Source of the DNA: an uncultured Oscillospiraceae bacterium
GTDB taxonomy: Bacteria; Bacillota; Clostridia; Oscillospirales; Ruminococcaceae
Reading direction: 5' to 3'
NCBI GenBank assembly: GCA_949285275.1
Contig: CASEBP010000080.1
Location: 1 to 33,123, forward strand
DNA length: 33,123 bases
Shown here piece after piece: positions 8,076-15,646 of this stretch; the first letter of the stretch is position 1, and each line of letters begins with the position of its first letter. The position numbers and the translations under genes were made by a program. A model generated the notes under the pieces. It was not told the origin of the DNA. It saw only the letters and a program-made list of their open reading frames with translations, and made no database searches.

Positions 8076-8122
8076 GCAGATGCAGAACATATCGAAGCCA
8101 TTTGGAAATGTTCTGCATCTGC
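8076..8122. repeat. 15-bp perfect inverted repeat between tctC and tctB
   Basis: Arms GCAGATGCAGAACAT (8076-8090) and its exact complement (8108-8122) flank a 17-nt loop. In the minus-strand transcript this forms a stable intercistronic hairpin just after the tctC stop and before the tctB ribosome binding site. No T tract follows, so it fits an mRNA-stabilising or partial-termination element that keeps the binding protein in excess better than a full terminator. Confidence 0.75.
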
Positions 8123-8165
8123 AACAAATCTTATCTCTCTGTTCTAGGTCGGATCAGCTGAAACA

Positions 8166-9206
8166 TTACAGCAGTCCAAGCTCCTGTGCCTTGTCAAAGA
8201 GCCCCTGATAATACTCACCCACCTCGAGATATTCCTGCGCCCACTGGGCATGCGGAACAAATCCCGGCGTCAGCATATTGTTTTCGATATACTCGGTGAA
8301 CTCAGGCGTGTCATAGACCCGCTGGAACAGATCGTCATAGAAAGCAATCGCCTCTTCGGACATTTCCGGCGCCCCTGCGATATGGCGGTGCTGCTCAATT
8401 TCGACATTATATCCGAGCTCCTGCATCGTAGGAACATCCGGCAGTCCCTCCAGCCGTTCCGGAGTCGCGGCCGCCAGAATAACCAGATCGCCGGTCTCAA
8501 TCTGCTGCTGGATCTCACCATAGTTGGTCCAGGTCGCATCGACATGTCCGCCCATGACGGCGGTCACGGCATCTCCGCCGCTTTCATAAGGCACCCACTT
8601 GGTTATGCAGCCGATCTCATCCTGGAAAGCGACGTTGAGCAGGCCGCCTTCGGAGGTGACCGAAGATCCCGCAATGCTAACGGCGCCTTCGCCGGATTTC
8701 GCCGCCTCAATAAACTCCTCAATGGTGCTGTATCCCGAGTTCTTGCCAACCGCCAGAACCAGCACATCGGTCGACATTTCTACCAGCGGCGTAAATTCGG
8801 TGTAGCTGTAGGTCGCCGTACCGGAAATGGGGGTGGTCCAGAAAGCCGTGCTGCAAAAGATGAGAATGTCATCATTTCCCTTTTGGGAAAGCACATAGGC
8901 ACCGCCGATGGTGCCGGAAGCGCCGCCCTTATTGATGACCTCAAAGGTGGTACCCGGGACCATATCATACTGATTGATAATTTCGATTACCTTTCGAGCA
9001 AAGATATCGGTACCGCCGCCCGCGGAATTGGGGACAATCACTTCAACGGTTTTGCCGGGAGTAAAGGCAGCAGGGGCACTCTCTGCGACTTCGCTCGCGC
9101 CGGACGCCTGTGCAGGCGCAGCAGACGAGGAGCTTGCTGTACCACAACCTGCTACCAGGCCCAGACAGATCACAATGGACAATAAGACAGACAGTCGCTT
9201 TTTCAT
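8166..9206 (-). CDS. tctC: TTT substrate-binding lipoprotein TctC (system 2)
   Basis: Extracytoplasmic solute-binding protein of the second TTT system (TctC/Bug family), which captures a carboxylate and presents it to TctA/TctB. Residues 1-21 are a lipoprotein signal ending in LVAGC (lipidated Cys21), followed by a Ser/Ala-rich linker. The family motif 'VEVIVPNSAGGGTDIFAR' follows, and 'PDVPTMQELGYNVE' lies in the C-terminal half. The mature part is about 325 residues, normal for the family. An in-frame ATG lies 57 nt further upstream (9263), but the ATG at 9206 starts the signal peptide (MKKRLS) and follows GGAGGG, so it is chosen. The gene sits 138 nt after the 213-residue protein gene and 116 nt before tctB. 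Confidence 0.93.
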   Translation of the reverse strand: MKKRLSVLLSIVICLGLVAGCGTASSSSAAPAQASGASEVAESAPAAFTPGKTVEVIVPNSAGGGTDIFARKVIEIINQYDMVPGTTFEVINKGGASGTIGGAYVLSQKGNDDILIFCSTAFWTTPISGTATYSYTEFTPLVEMSTDVLVLAVGKNSGYSTIEEFIEAAKSGEGAVSIAGSSVTSEGGLLNVAFQDEIGCITKWVPYESGGDAVTAVMGGHVDATWTNYGEIQQQIETGDLVILAAATPERLEGLPDVPTMQELGYNVEIEQHRHIAGAPEMSEEAIAFYDDLFQRVYDTPEFTEYIENNMLTPGFVPHAQWAQEYLEVGEYYQGLFDKAQELGLL

Positions 9207-9344
9207 GGTTATCCCTCCACTTTTATCGCTTGATTTCGGGAGTGATTGAAGCGATCCGTTCAATAAACAGAACCGTTCTCATCAATCCCCTCACGCTTGC
9301 CTATCCAAACCAGCGTTCGGTATCGGCAAATCCCGATCCATTCA

Positions 9345-9986
9345 TCATCCTTTCTGTTCTTTGGGATGGGAAATCCCTTTGCGTAACACCGTTTCAATCC
9401 GGTCAATATTGGCAATCGCACAGTAGCAAAAATGTCCCAGCTCCAGTGCTGCCTTATGGGCATCATAGCCCTTGGCCACCTTATTCATATAAAACCGGAC
9501 CAAATGCTGTGAAATCATTCCGTGGCCACACAGGGTGACAATTTCCAGGATCTCCGGTTCCGGCAATAATTCCTTTTTCCCCCAGATGCCAAGCGAGAAG
9601 TTGACCGTGTGCGGTACAAATCCCAGCTCGTCCGCAATGGATTTTGTCTCCGTATAGACTCCGCTGATAACAGTGGACAGGCCCAGATTCGCTTCTTTGA
9701 GCTCCTTGACCGTGTCCCGCACGGTATCGCGGTCTGTGAAGACGCCGTTGAAGGTCGAAACATAATCGTTGCTGTGGGAAATGATCTCCTCAAAGGAGTA
9801 ATCACAGGCGTTTCCCACCTTCATGCCACCCAGGTTGACCGGATGATGCTTGGCGCAGATCTCCAGATGCCGTTTGATTTTTGGCCCGGAGCCCACATCG
9901 TTGAGGCCCTTGGAGGGCATCGCCATCACAACAAAGTCCTGCTTTAAATCCTCTTCATCACCAAATCTGTGCAGAGAATGCGTCAT
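9345..9986 (-). CDS. protein of unknown function in the TTT-2 operon
   Basis: I do not recognise this 213-residue family. It is soluble-looking, without a signal peptide or membrane segments, and is rich in charged residues. Five cysteines are present (44, 61, 153, 187, 189), but there is no classical CxxC; the most distinctive stretches are 'PSKGLNDVGSGPKIKRH' (24-40), 'TLCGHGMISQHLV' (151-163) and 'GHFCYCAIANIDRIE' (184-198). The spread of single Cys and His residues would suit a metal or Fe-S site shared with the ferredoxin-like partner, but this is inference. The start ATG follows AAGGGGGAT with good spacing. It lies 49 nt after the ferredoxin-like gene and before tctC, so the pair probably processes, or reports on, the substrate of this transporter. 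Confidence 0.75.
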   Translation of the reverse strand: MTHSLHRFGDEEDLKQDFVVMAMPSKGLNDVGSGPKIKRHLEICAKHHPVNLGGMKVGNACDYSFEEIISHSNDYVSTFNGVFTDRDTVRDTVKELKEANLGLSTVISGVYTETKSIADELGFVPHTVNFSLGIWGKKELLPEPEILEIVTLCGHGMISQHLVRFYMNKVAKGYDAHKAALELGHFCYCAIANIDRIETVLRKGISHPKEQKG

Positions 9987-10035
9987 TTCTTATCCCCCTT
10001 ATTCAATCGGTCTTTTCTTCAAAGCCCCGTACCAA

Positions 10036-10746
10036 TCAGAGATGTCCAAAGCCCAGATTGGTTTTGCAATTTGGGGAAACATAATATCCCAGTTTCCTCA
10101 CCACATCCAACGCCGGAATGGAGCCATCTGCCTGCACCCTGCTGATCAAATCAACACTGCACACGGTATCCAGCGTCGGCTCCACCTGCTTGAGCGCCTG
10201 CAGCACATCCGGCAGCTGTGCCTCATCGATCATAATTTCCACGATTCCGGAGAGCACCTTTTCATCCAGCACATCGTCTCTCATCTTTCCGCTGTGCGGA
10301 TCCTCAATCAACGCATAAACCGGATTTTTCTCCTCAAAATGGACCCCCGGGATCTTTGCAAGAGCCATTGTTACCTTTTCCATATCGCGGAAACGTGCAC
10401 CCGTTCCGGGGCGCCCCAGTTCCACGGCAAAACCAAGTTTCCCAAAGCGGTACCGCCCGGTCACATCATTGGTCTTCATTTCTTCGGTTCCCCGTCCGGT
10501 CACGCCGGTCCGGTGGGGACAGTGGGGATTGCTGAATTCCGATCGCAAAACGCGCGGCCAGGGAAAGGACTCCGGTGCATAGAGCGCCTTTTTCGGGCAA
10601 ATTGCATTCTCTGTACAGAGACCGCACTCCACGCACTCATCCTGATCGATCGAGGCGACGCCACCTGACAATGAAATGGCCCCCATCGGGCAATAAGGCA
10701 CACATTTTCCGCATCCAACACATAATTCGCTATGAACCAGTGCCAT
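10036..10746 (-). CDS. ferredoxin-like 2x[4Fe-4S] protein with an unknown C-terminal domain
   Basis: 236-residue protein. Residues 1-55 form a ferredoxin domain with two tetranuclear cluster motifs: Cys9-x2-Cys12-x2-Cys15-x3-Cys19-Pro and Cys38-x2-Cys41-x2-Cys44-x5-Cys50-Pro. The second motif has the wider x5 spacing seen in some ferredoxin-like domains. Residues 80-236 are a separate alpha/beta domain I cannot assign ('RFGKLGFAVELGRPGTGARF', then a region ending 'YYVSPNCKTNLGFGHL'). The start follows GAGGTGA. It is the first gene of the minus-strand operon and is divergent from the LysR regulator. A role as an electron-transferring subunit together with the following 213-residue protein is inferred from adjacency only. 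Confidence 0.8.
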   Translation of the reverse strand: MALVHSELCVGCGKCVPYCPMGAISLSGGVASIDQDECVECGLCTENAICPKKALYAPESFPWPRVLRSEFSNPHCPHRTGVTGRGTEEMKTNDVTGRYRFGKLGFAVELGRPGTGARFRDMEKVTMALAKIPGVHFEEKNPVYALIEDPHSGKMRDDVLDEKVLSGIVEIMIDEAQLPDVLQALKQVEPTLDTVCSVDLISRVQADGSIPALDVVRKLGYYVSPNCKTNLGFGHL

Positions 10747-10855
10747 ACCTGTTTCACCTCATCCTCATCTATTTATTTCGACACAGGATATCCTTGTTTT
10801 TCATTTTACTGGAGCATAGCGACAAATTCAAATATATTTTTTTATTACTTTACCC

Positions 10856-10886
10856 ATTATATATTTAAAAATATATATGTTATAAT
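10856..10886. promoter_or_regulatory. AT-rich divergent promoter region between the TTT-2 operon and lysR
   Basis: TATAAT on the + strand (10881-10886) and TATAAT on the - strand (10856-10861) face outward from one AT-rich block that also contains an inverted repeat, ATATATTT/AAATATAT (10859-10875). Neither has a good -35. Overlapping divergent -10 elements are typical of a LysR regulator controlling itself and a divergent operon. The rest of the 224-nt gap (10747-10970) shows no other feature I can support. Confidence 0.55.
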
Positions 10887-10970
10887 GAAGGTAATTCCAG
10901 ATTTTTCTTTCCCTCGTTAAAGTGATGGCCCTTCCCCAAAACCGACCGATTACACCAAGGAGGAAATCCA

Positions 10971-11876
10971 ATGAATTTGCTGCAGCTTCAGTACTTTCTG
11001 GCCGTAGCCAGATATTCCCATATGACCAAGGCGGCAGAAAGCCTTCATATCTCTCAGCCTGCGCTGAGCATTATGATATCTCACCTGCAGAAGGAAATCG
11101 GATGTCCCCTGTTTGACAAACGCGGAAGAAATATTGTTTTAAACAAGCAAGGCCAGATTTTCTATGACTACATTTCCCGCGGGCTCTACATGATTGAAAG
11201 AGCGCAGCAGGAGGTCTCCAACAGCTTTCAGGTCGATCAGCAGACCATCATCGTACACGCGACCGCACTGACCTTGCTACACAACTTTTCCACACACAGC
11301 GCGATCGTAAAGGTCCCCTATAACGTCAATGTCATCCCCATCCGGGTCAATGAGATTCAGGCATCCCTGTCCAATACCAGCGTGGATTTCGTCCTGTCCT
11401 CCGTCCCCTTCACCTCAAAAAACATGAAAATGTTTCCCCTGGGCGAGGAACAGCTCTTTGTTGCGCTGCATAAGGAACATCCCCTGGCATCCTCTTCGCA
11501 GCTCTCCCTGGAAGTGCTGCGAAATGAGCCGTTTATCCTTCCTGCTTCCAACACCGGAATCCACGCAAATATCTGCAACCTATTTGAGTCGGCAGGGATC
11601 CGGCCCAACGTCATCTTTGAATGCGATCTGGATCTGCGAATGACTTTGGTTGCACTCAACAAAGGGATCACGCTGATCTCCGAATCAGGCATCATCTGGA
11701 AGAAATATTCCAAGGATATCTGCTCCATCCCCCTGCAGGGGAATCCCACCCGAAAAATCTGCCTGTTGTGCAACGCCGACCGTATCCTTTCCGAAAAGGA
11801 TCAGCTTTTCATTCACAACATCGCCTCATACTATCATGACGTCTTGACCGAATTCCGTTCATCGCATGCAAGATAG
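10971..11876 (+). CDS. LysR-family transcriptional regulator
   Basis: 301-residue LysR-type regulator. The N-terminal winged helix-turn-helix is typical: 'MNLLQLQYFLAVARYSHMTK', then 'AAESLHISQPALSIMISHLQ' (about 21-40) and 'GCPLFDKRGRNIVLNKQG'. Residues 90-295 form the periplasmic-binding-protein-like effector domain. The start ATG follows AAGGAGGAAATCC, a very strong ribosome binding site. It is transcribed divergently from the ferredoxin/213-residue/tctCBA operon with a 224-nt shared AT-rich control region, so it most probably regulates that operon in response to the imported carboxylate or its breakdown product (inference). The target and effector cannot be read from sequence. Confidence 0.9.
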   Translation: MNLLQLQYFLAVARYSHMTKAAESLHISQPALSIMISHLQKEIGCPLFDKRGRNIVLNKQGQIFYDYISRGLYMIERAQQEVSNSFQVDQQTIIVHATALTLLHNFSTHSAIVKVPYNVNVIPIRVNEIQASLSNTSVDFVLSSVPFTSKNMKMFPLGEEQLFVALHKEHPLASSSQLSLEVLRNEPFILPASNTGIHANICNLFESAGIRPNVIFECDLDLRMTLVALNKGITLISESGIIWKKYSKDICSIPLQGNPTRKICLLCNADRILSEKDQLFIHNIASYYHDVLTEFRSSHAR

Positions 11877-12000
11877 CTCCCGATCCATTTGCGCTCCTGC
11901 ACACCGCTGAAATCTGCATCCACGAAAAATCTTGGAAGCTGATTGACCCCAAACCGCCCGGCCCATACTCCAGAACAGTGAAGCGAAGCGGGGTGGGCGG

Positions 12001-12771
12001 ATGAATTACAACAAGGTGGAAATCTGCGGGGTGGATACCTCCAAGCTGCCGGTGATCAGCGAAAAAGAGAAGCTGGAGCTGATGCGCCGCGCGCGGGAGG
12101 GGGACGCTGCCGCCAGGGACCGGATGATTGCAAGCAATCTGCGGCTGGTGCTGTCGGTGGTCCAAAAGTTTGCCAACCGGGGGGAAAATCCGGACGACCT
12201 GTTTCAGGTCGGGTGTATCGGGCTGATCAAGGCGATCGATCATTTTGATCCAGGACTGGAGGTCCGCTTTTCGACCTATGGGGTCCCGATGATTATCGGT
12301 GAGATCCGTCGCTACCTGCGGGACAACAACGCAGTGCGGGTGAGCCGCTCAATGCGGGACACCGCCTATAAGGCGCTGCAGGTCCGGGAGCGGTTGCTCG
12401 GGGAGCATCTCGTCGAACCGACGATCGAACAGATCGCCCAGGAGATGGGCGCCCGCCGCCAGGATGTGGTGGCCGCGCTTGAGGCGATCGTCGAGCCGAT
12501 CTCTCTCTATGAGCCGGTTTACTCGGACGGTGGAGATCCCATCTTTGTGATGGATCAGATCGGCGACCCCGGCACCGACGGGGACTGGCTGGACGAGATC
12601 TCCTTTCGGGAGGCGATTGCGGCGCTGGCCGAACGGGAAAAGAAAATTCTGTCGCTGCGCTTTGTCACCGGAAAGACCCAAATGGAGGTCGCCAAAGAGA
12701 TCGGCATCAGCCAAGCACAGGTGTCCCGGCTGGAAAAAGGCGCGTTGGAAAAGATCAAGCGGAGGCTATAA
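12001..12771 (+). CDS. sigG: RNA polymerase sporulation sigma factor sigma-G
   Basis: Forespore-specific late sigma factor. The N-terminus 'NKVEICGVDTSKLPVIS' is the hallmark of SigG; the same segment is involved in anti-sigma control in Bacillus. Region 2 is clear ('RMIASNLRLVLSVVQKFANR', 'DDLFQVGCIGLIKAIDHFD', 'FSTYGVPMIIGEIRRYLRD'), followed by region 3 and region 4.2 ('TQMEVAKEIGISQAQVSRLE') near the C-terminus. The 256 residues match the family (about 257). The start ATG follows a GGGGTGGGCGG stretch. In many Clostridia sigG lies directly behind spoIIGA-sigE; here it stands alone between a LysR gene and a convergent kinase-like gene. No convincing sigma-F/G promoter could be identified in the 124-nt upstream gap. 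Confidence 0.95.
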   Translation: MNYNKVEICGVDTSKLPVISEKEKLELMRRAREGDAAARDRMIASNLRLVLSVVQKFANRGENPDDLFQVGCIGLIKAIDHFDPGLEVRFSTYGVPMIIGEIRRYLRDNNAVRVSRSMRDTAYKALQVRERLLGEHLVEPTIEQIAQEMGARRQDVVAALEAIVEPISLYEPVYSDGGDPIFVMDQIGDPGTDGDWLDEISFREAIAALAEREKKILSLRFVTGKTQMEVAKEIGISQAQVSRLEKGALEKIKRRL

Positions 12772-12788
12772 CTCATAACAAAACAAAG

Positions 12789-12817
12789 GCGCGGCCCTCT
12801 GTCAAAGAGGGCCGCGC
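12789..12817. terminator. convergent bidirectional terminator between sigG and the kinase-like gene
   Basis: Perfect 12-bp GC-rich stem, GCGCGGCCCTCT (12789-12800) and its complement (12806-12817), with a 5-nt loop GTCAA. T-rich sequence follows on the minus strand (CTTTGTTTTGTT) and a weaker ATTCTGTTT on the plus strand. Confidence 0.85.
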
Positions 12818-12831
12818 ATTCTGTTTCCCGG

Positions 12832-13947
12832 TTAAAATTTGGGAGTCCCACAGCTGTCCGATAGGATGATATGCACCAGTGAAAACCGGTCGCTGAGCAG
12901 ATCAAGCGCCGGCGCAGGGCTCTTGAGCGTCAGCCGGCTGGACGGCGCAAGTGGGAGGGAAAGGGCAACGGTGACCCCCTTGCCCTCGGTTGAGGAAATG
13001 GCAAAGGAGCCTCCATGCTGGGCGACGGTGTGTCGAACCACCGAAAGTCCAAGGCCACACCCCGCATAGGGCATCCCCTCGGGATCATAGGAGAAAAATG
13101 GCTCGCAAACCCGGTCGATCACCGTATCGGGAATTCCTATGCCGGCATCGGTCACCGAAACAAGGGCCTGCCCGTCCTTCTCCTCGAGCTGGATATCAAT
13201 CCGGTTGCCCTCCCGGGTGAAGCGGCAGGAGTTGGAGATCAGATGCAGCAGCGCATGGGACAGCCGCTGCTCATCCGCCAGAATCAGCACTGGATGGTCG
13301 GGCAGATGCAGCTGCAGTGCGATGCCCACCGATCCGGTCAGCATACCGGCCGCCGTTCCGAGCTGGGAAAGCAGGCTGCAAAGATCCATCTGTTCGTCCT
13401 GACGGCGGCAAAAGCCGGTCGCATCCTGCAGATAGACGTTAAAATCCATCGAGAAGCGCAGCATCTGATAGCTGCTGCGGCTGATCTGTTCGATCAGCTC
13501 GGCAAGCCGCCCGCCCGGCTCGGCTTCGGGCAGCCGCGCCATCGAGAAGAGGGCAGAGAAGATTCCGGAAAGGGGGGTTTTCAGCTGGTTGGTGACCGTC
13601 GCGGTCAGCAGGTCGGCCGACCGGAGATCCAGCCGTTCTCCCCGCTCCCCCACCGGCCCCGCCGTAACAAAAATCCCCTGCGGTTCGGCCGGAACAAAGC
13701 AAAAGCCAACGCCGGCCATACCGGCCGGCTCGAGGGTGCAGCAATCGCCATTTTCCAGAGTGCTCTTTGCTTCGTCGAGCTGTGACTGCGAGAAGAGCAG
13801 CGTGAGTCCACCAGGCAGCGACAACACCGGATAATCCCTCAGTGCCGCTGCGTTGGCCCAGAACAGACGCAGCGTTCGGTCAGTCATCAGTGCCGGGCAG
13901 GGAGCGTCGGCAAAGAGCCGCTGCAGGATCTGCTGCAAGCTTTCCAT
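12832..13947 (-). CDS. histidine-kinase-like protein lacking the phosphoacceptor His
   Basis: 371-residue, apparently cytosolic protein with a PAS-like N-terminal region (about 5-95), a dimerisation-helix region (108-175) and a C-terminal HATPase domain (about 185-335). ATP-binding boxes are intact: N box with Asn239 ('HLISNSCRFT'), G1 box 'DAGIGIP' (Asp267), F box 'EPFFSYD' and G2 box 'GCGLGLS' (296-302). The helix that should read H-E-L-R-T-P reads 'TNQLKTPLSG': the phosphoacceptor His is Asn120 (codon AAC at 13588-13590) and the following acidic residue is Gln121. No membrane segment and no response-regulator gene is nearby. It could be a pseudokinase, phosphatase or partner of another kinase. 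Its promoter carries Spo0A boxes and it is convergent with sigG, so a link to sporulation control is plausible (inference). The start ATG follows GGAAGGAGG. Confidence 0.85.
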   Translation of the reverse strand: MESLQQILQRLFADAPCPALMTDRTLRLFWANAAALRDYPVLSLPGGLTLLFSQSQLDEAKSTLENGDCCTLEPAGMAGVGFCFVPAEPQGIFVTAGPVGERGERLDLRSADLLTATVTNQLKTPLSGIFSALFSMARLPEAEPGGRLAELIEQISRSSYQMLRFSMDFNVYLQDATGFCRRQDEQMDLCSLLSQLGTAAGMLTGSVGIALQLHLPDHPVLILADEQRLSHALLHLISNSCRFTREGNRIDIQLEEKDGQALVSVTDAGIGIPDTVIDRVCEPFFSYDPEGMPYAGCGLGLSVVRHTVAQHGGSFAISSTEGKGVTVALSLPLAPSSRLTLKSPAPALDLLSDRFSLVHIILSDSCGTPKF

Positions 13948-14004
13948 AGGGGGATACCTCCTTCCGCCGCGCCGCCGTATGCCGGAGCATTTGTTTCTCT
14001 ATTG

Positions 14005-14033
14005 ATAGTACCACCCTCGATCGTAAAAAACAA
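14005..14033 (-). promoter_or_regulatory. sigma-A-type promoter of the kinase-like gene
   Basis: On the minus strand: -35 TTGTTT (14028-14033), 17-nt spacer, -10 TACTAT (14005-14010), giving a start near 13998 and a leader of about 50 nt. A Spo0A box lies directly upstream of the -35. The promoter is part of a 307-nt gene-free stretch (13948-14254) that otherwise contains two Spo0A boxes, a short palindrome GGAATTCGAAATTCC (14061-14075) and the nfnB terminator. Confidence 0.65.
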
Positions 14034-14038
14034 CAAAT

Positions 14039-14045
14039 TTCGACA
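14039..14045 (-). promoter_or_regulatory. Spo0A box (proximal)
   Basis: The minus strand reads TGTCGAA, a perfect match to the 0A-box core, at about -41 to -47 from the predicted start of the kinase-like gene. This is the position used for Spo0A activation at sigma-A promoters. Confidence 0.6.
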
Positions 14046-14178
14046 TTTTTTCCATCCTGCGGAATTCGAAATTCCAGCCCCCTTGTTATCCCCCAAATGG
14101 CGCCTGTTTTGCCCCTGTAGGGCCGGAAATTTATCCCTTTTGTAATATTTCTATTTATTTATACAAATTTTGGGCAAT

Positions 14179-14185
14179 TTCGACA
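14179..14185 (-). promoter_or_regulatory. Spo0A box (distal)
   Basis: A second perfect minus-strand TGTCGAA about 140 nt upstream of the first, in the same orientation (context GGTGTCGAAATTG; the proximal copy is AATGTCGAAATTTG). It lies between the nfnB terminator and the kinase-like gene. Confidence 0.5.
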
Positions 14186-14206
14186 CCCGGTTGCCCGACC
14201 CGGAGA

Positions 14207-14240
14207 TAAAAAAAACATCCCCCGCCAGAGGCGGGGGATG
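14207..14240 (-). terminator. Rho-independent terminator after nfnB
   Basis: Perfect 11-bp stem CATCCCCCGCC (14216-14226) / GGCGGGGGATG (14230-14240) with a 3-nt loop. It is followed on the minus strand by a run of eight T's (14208-14215) and ends the nfnA-nfnB transcript. Confidence 0.92.
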
Positions 14241-14254
14241 CCGGTCATTGACCA

Positions 14255-15646
14255 TTACTTGGCCTTGTTCTGAATATAGGCGTCAATCGACGCAGCGGCC
14301 GTCTTGCCTGCGCCCATCGCCAAAATGACGGTGGCAGCGCCGGTGACCGCATCGCCGCCAGCATAAACCCCTTCGCGGGTGGTGGCGGCATCCTCGGTGC
14401 AGACCAGACAGCCCTTGCGGTTGGTCTCGATGCCGGGAGTAGTGTTCTTGATCAGCGGATTGGGGCTGGTACCAATCGACATGATGACCGCGTCGACCGG
14501 GATCTCAAAGTTGGAGCCCTTCTTCTCGATCGGACGGCGGCGCCCCGAGGCATCCGGCTCGCCAAGCTCCATCTCGACGCACTCAATGGACTTGACATGG
14601 CCGTTCTCATCCCCGTGGATCTCAACCGGATTGGTCAGCAGCTTGAAGATGATGCCCTCTTCCTTGGCATGATGTACCTCCTCCGCACGGGCGGGAAGCT
14701 CATCCATGCTGCGGCGGTAGACGATATAGACCGTCTCCGCGCCCAGACGCTTGGCACAGCGGGCAGCGTCCATCGCAACGTTGCCGCCGCCGACCACCGC
14801 GACCGCATTGCCGTGGTAGATCGGGGTCATATACGTTTCGTCATAGGCGTGCATCAGGTTGGTACGGGTGAGGTACTCGTTGGCGGAATAGACGCCGAGC
14901 AGATTCTCACCCGGGATGTTCATGAAGCTGGGCAGGCCGGCGCCCGAGCCGATAAAGACCGCCTCGTAGCCCTCCTCAAAGACCTCGTCGACCGTCAGGG
15001 TGCGGCCGATGATATAGTCGGTCTTAAGTTCGACGCCGAGCTTGATGAGGTTGTCCACCTCGGTCTTGACGATCGCCTTGGGCAGACGGAACTCGGGGAT
15101 GCCGTAGCTGAGCACCCCGCCCGCAACGTGCAGCGCCTCGAAGACGGTAACCTCATAACCCTTGGCGGCCAGCTCGCCGGCACAGGTCAGACCGGCAGGG
15201 CCGGAGCCGACTACCGCAACCTTGTGGCCGTTGGAGGCGGGCTTGTCACCCGACGAGAAGCCGTGCTCCCGGGCATAGTCGGCGACAAACCGCTCGATAC
15301 GGCCGATGCCGACACTCTCGCCCTTGATGCCGCGCACGCACTTGGACTCGCACTGGGTCTCCTGCGGGCAGACACGGCCGCAGACGGCGGGCAAGCGGTT
15401 GGTCGAAAGGATAATCTGATAAGCTCCCTCAAAATCCTCCTCTGCCACCTTGGCAAGGAATTCGGGGATCCGGACGTTGACCGGGCAGCCGGACACACAG
15501 GGCTTGTGCTTGCAGTTGAGACAGCGCTTGGCCTCCCCGACCGCCATCTCCTTGGTATAACCGAGCGCGACTTCCTTGAAGTTCTTGTTGCGAACCTGCG
15601 GCTCCTGCTCGGGCATGGGGGTCTTGGTCGCGATCATGTTAGCCAT
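14255..15646 (-). CDS. nfnB: NfnB/GltA-type flavoprotein, large subunit of NADH-dependent reduced ferredoxin:NADP+ oxidoreductase
   Basis: 463-residue flavo-iron-sulfur protein. The N-terminal domain carries two cysteine groups for [4Fe-4S] clusters (Cys42, 45, 50, 54 and Cys89, 93, 99, 103). Two Rossmann motifs follow: the FAD site 'VAVVGSGPAGLTCAGEL' near 144-160 and the NADP site 'VAVVGGGNVAMDAAR' near 280. Pipelines often call it 'NADPH-dependent glutamate synthase (GltA)', but the neighbour at 15639-16487 is the matching NfnA subunit. NfnAB couples ferredoxin and NADH oxidation to NADP+ reduction by electron bifurcation in anaerobes. The start ATG follows GGGAGGAAAACACA, and the first 8 nt overlap the end of nfnA, so translation is coupled. 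Glutamate synthase activity would need a glutaminase partner, which is absent here. Confidence 0.88.
   Translation of the reverse strand: MANMIATKTPMPEQEPQVRNKNFKEVALGYTKEMAVGEAKRCLNCKHKPCVSGCPVNVRIPEFLAKVAEEDFEGAYQIILSTNRLPAVCGRVCPQETQCESKCVRGIKGESVGIGRIERFVADYAREHGFSSGDKPASNGHKVAVVGSGPAGLTCAGELAAKGYEVTVFEALHVAGGVLSYGIPEFRLPKAIVKTEVDNLIKLGVELKTDYIIGRTLTVDEVFEEGYEAVFIGSGAGLPSFMNIPGENLLGVYSANEYLTRTNLMHAYDETYMTPIYHGNAVAVVGGGNVAMDAARCAKRLGAETVYIVYRRSMDELPARAEEVHHAKEEGIIFKLLTNPVEIHGDENGHVKSIECVEMELGEPDASGRRRPIEKKGSNFEIPVDAVIMSIGTSPNPLIKNTTPGIETNRKGCLVCTEDAATTREGVYAGGDAVTGAATVILAMGAGKTAAASIDAYIQNKAK

Noticed and set aside
14255..15646. Annotation as glutamate synthase small subunit.
   Set aside because: The adjacent overlapping NfnA partner and the absence of a large glutamate synthase gene favour the Nfn transhydrogenase.
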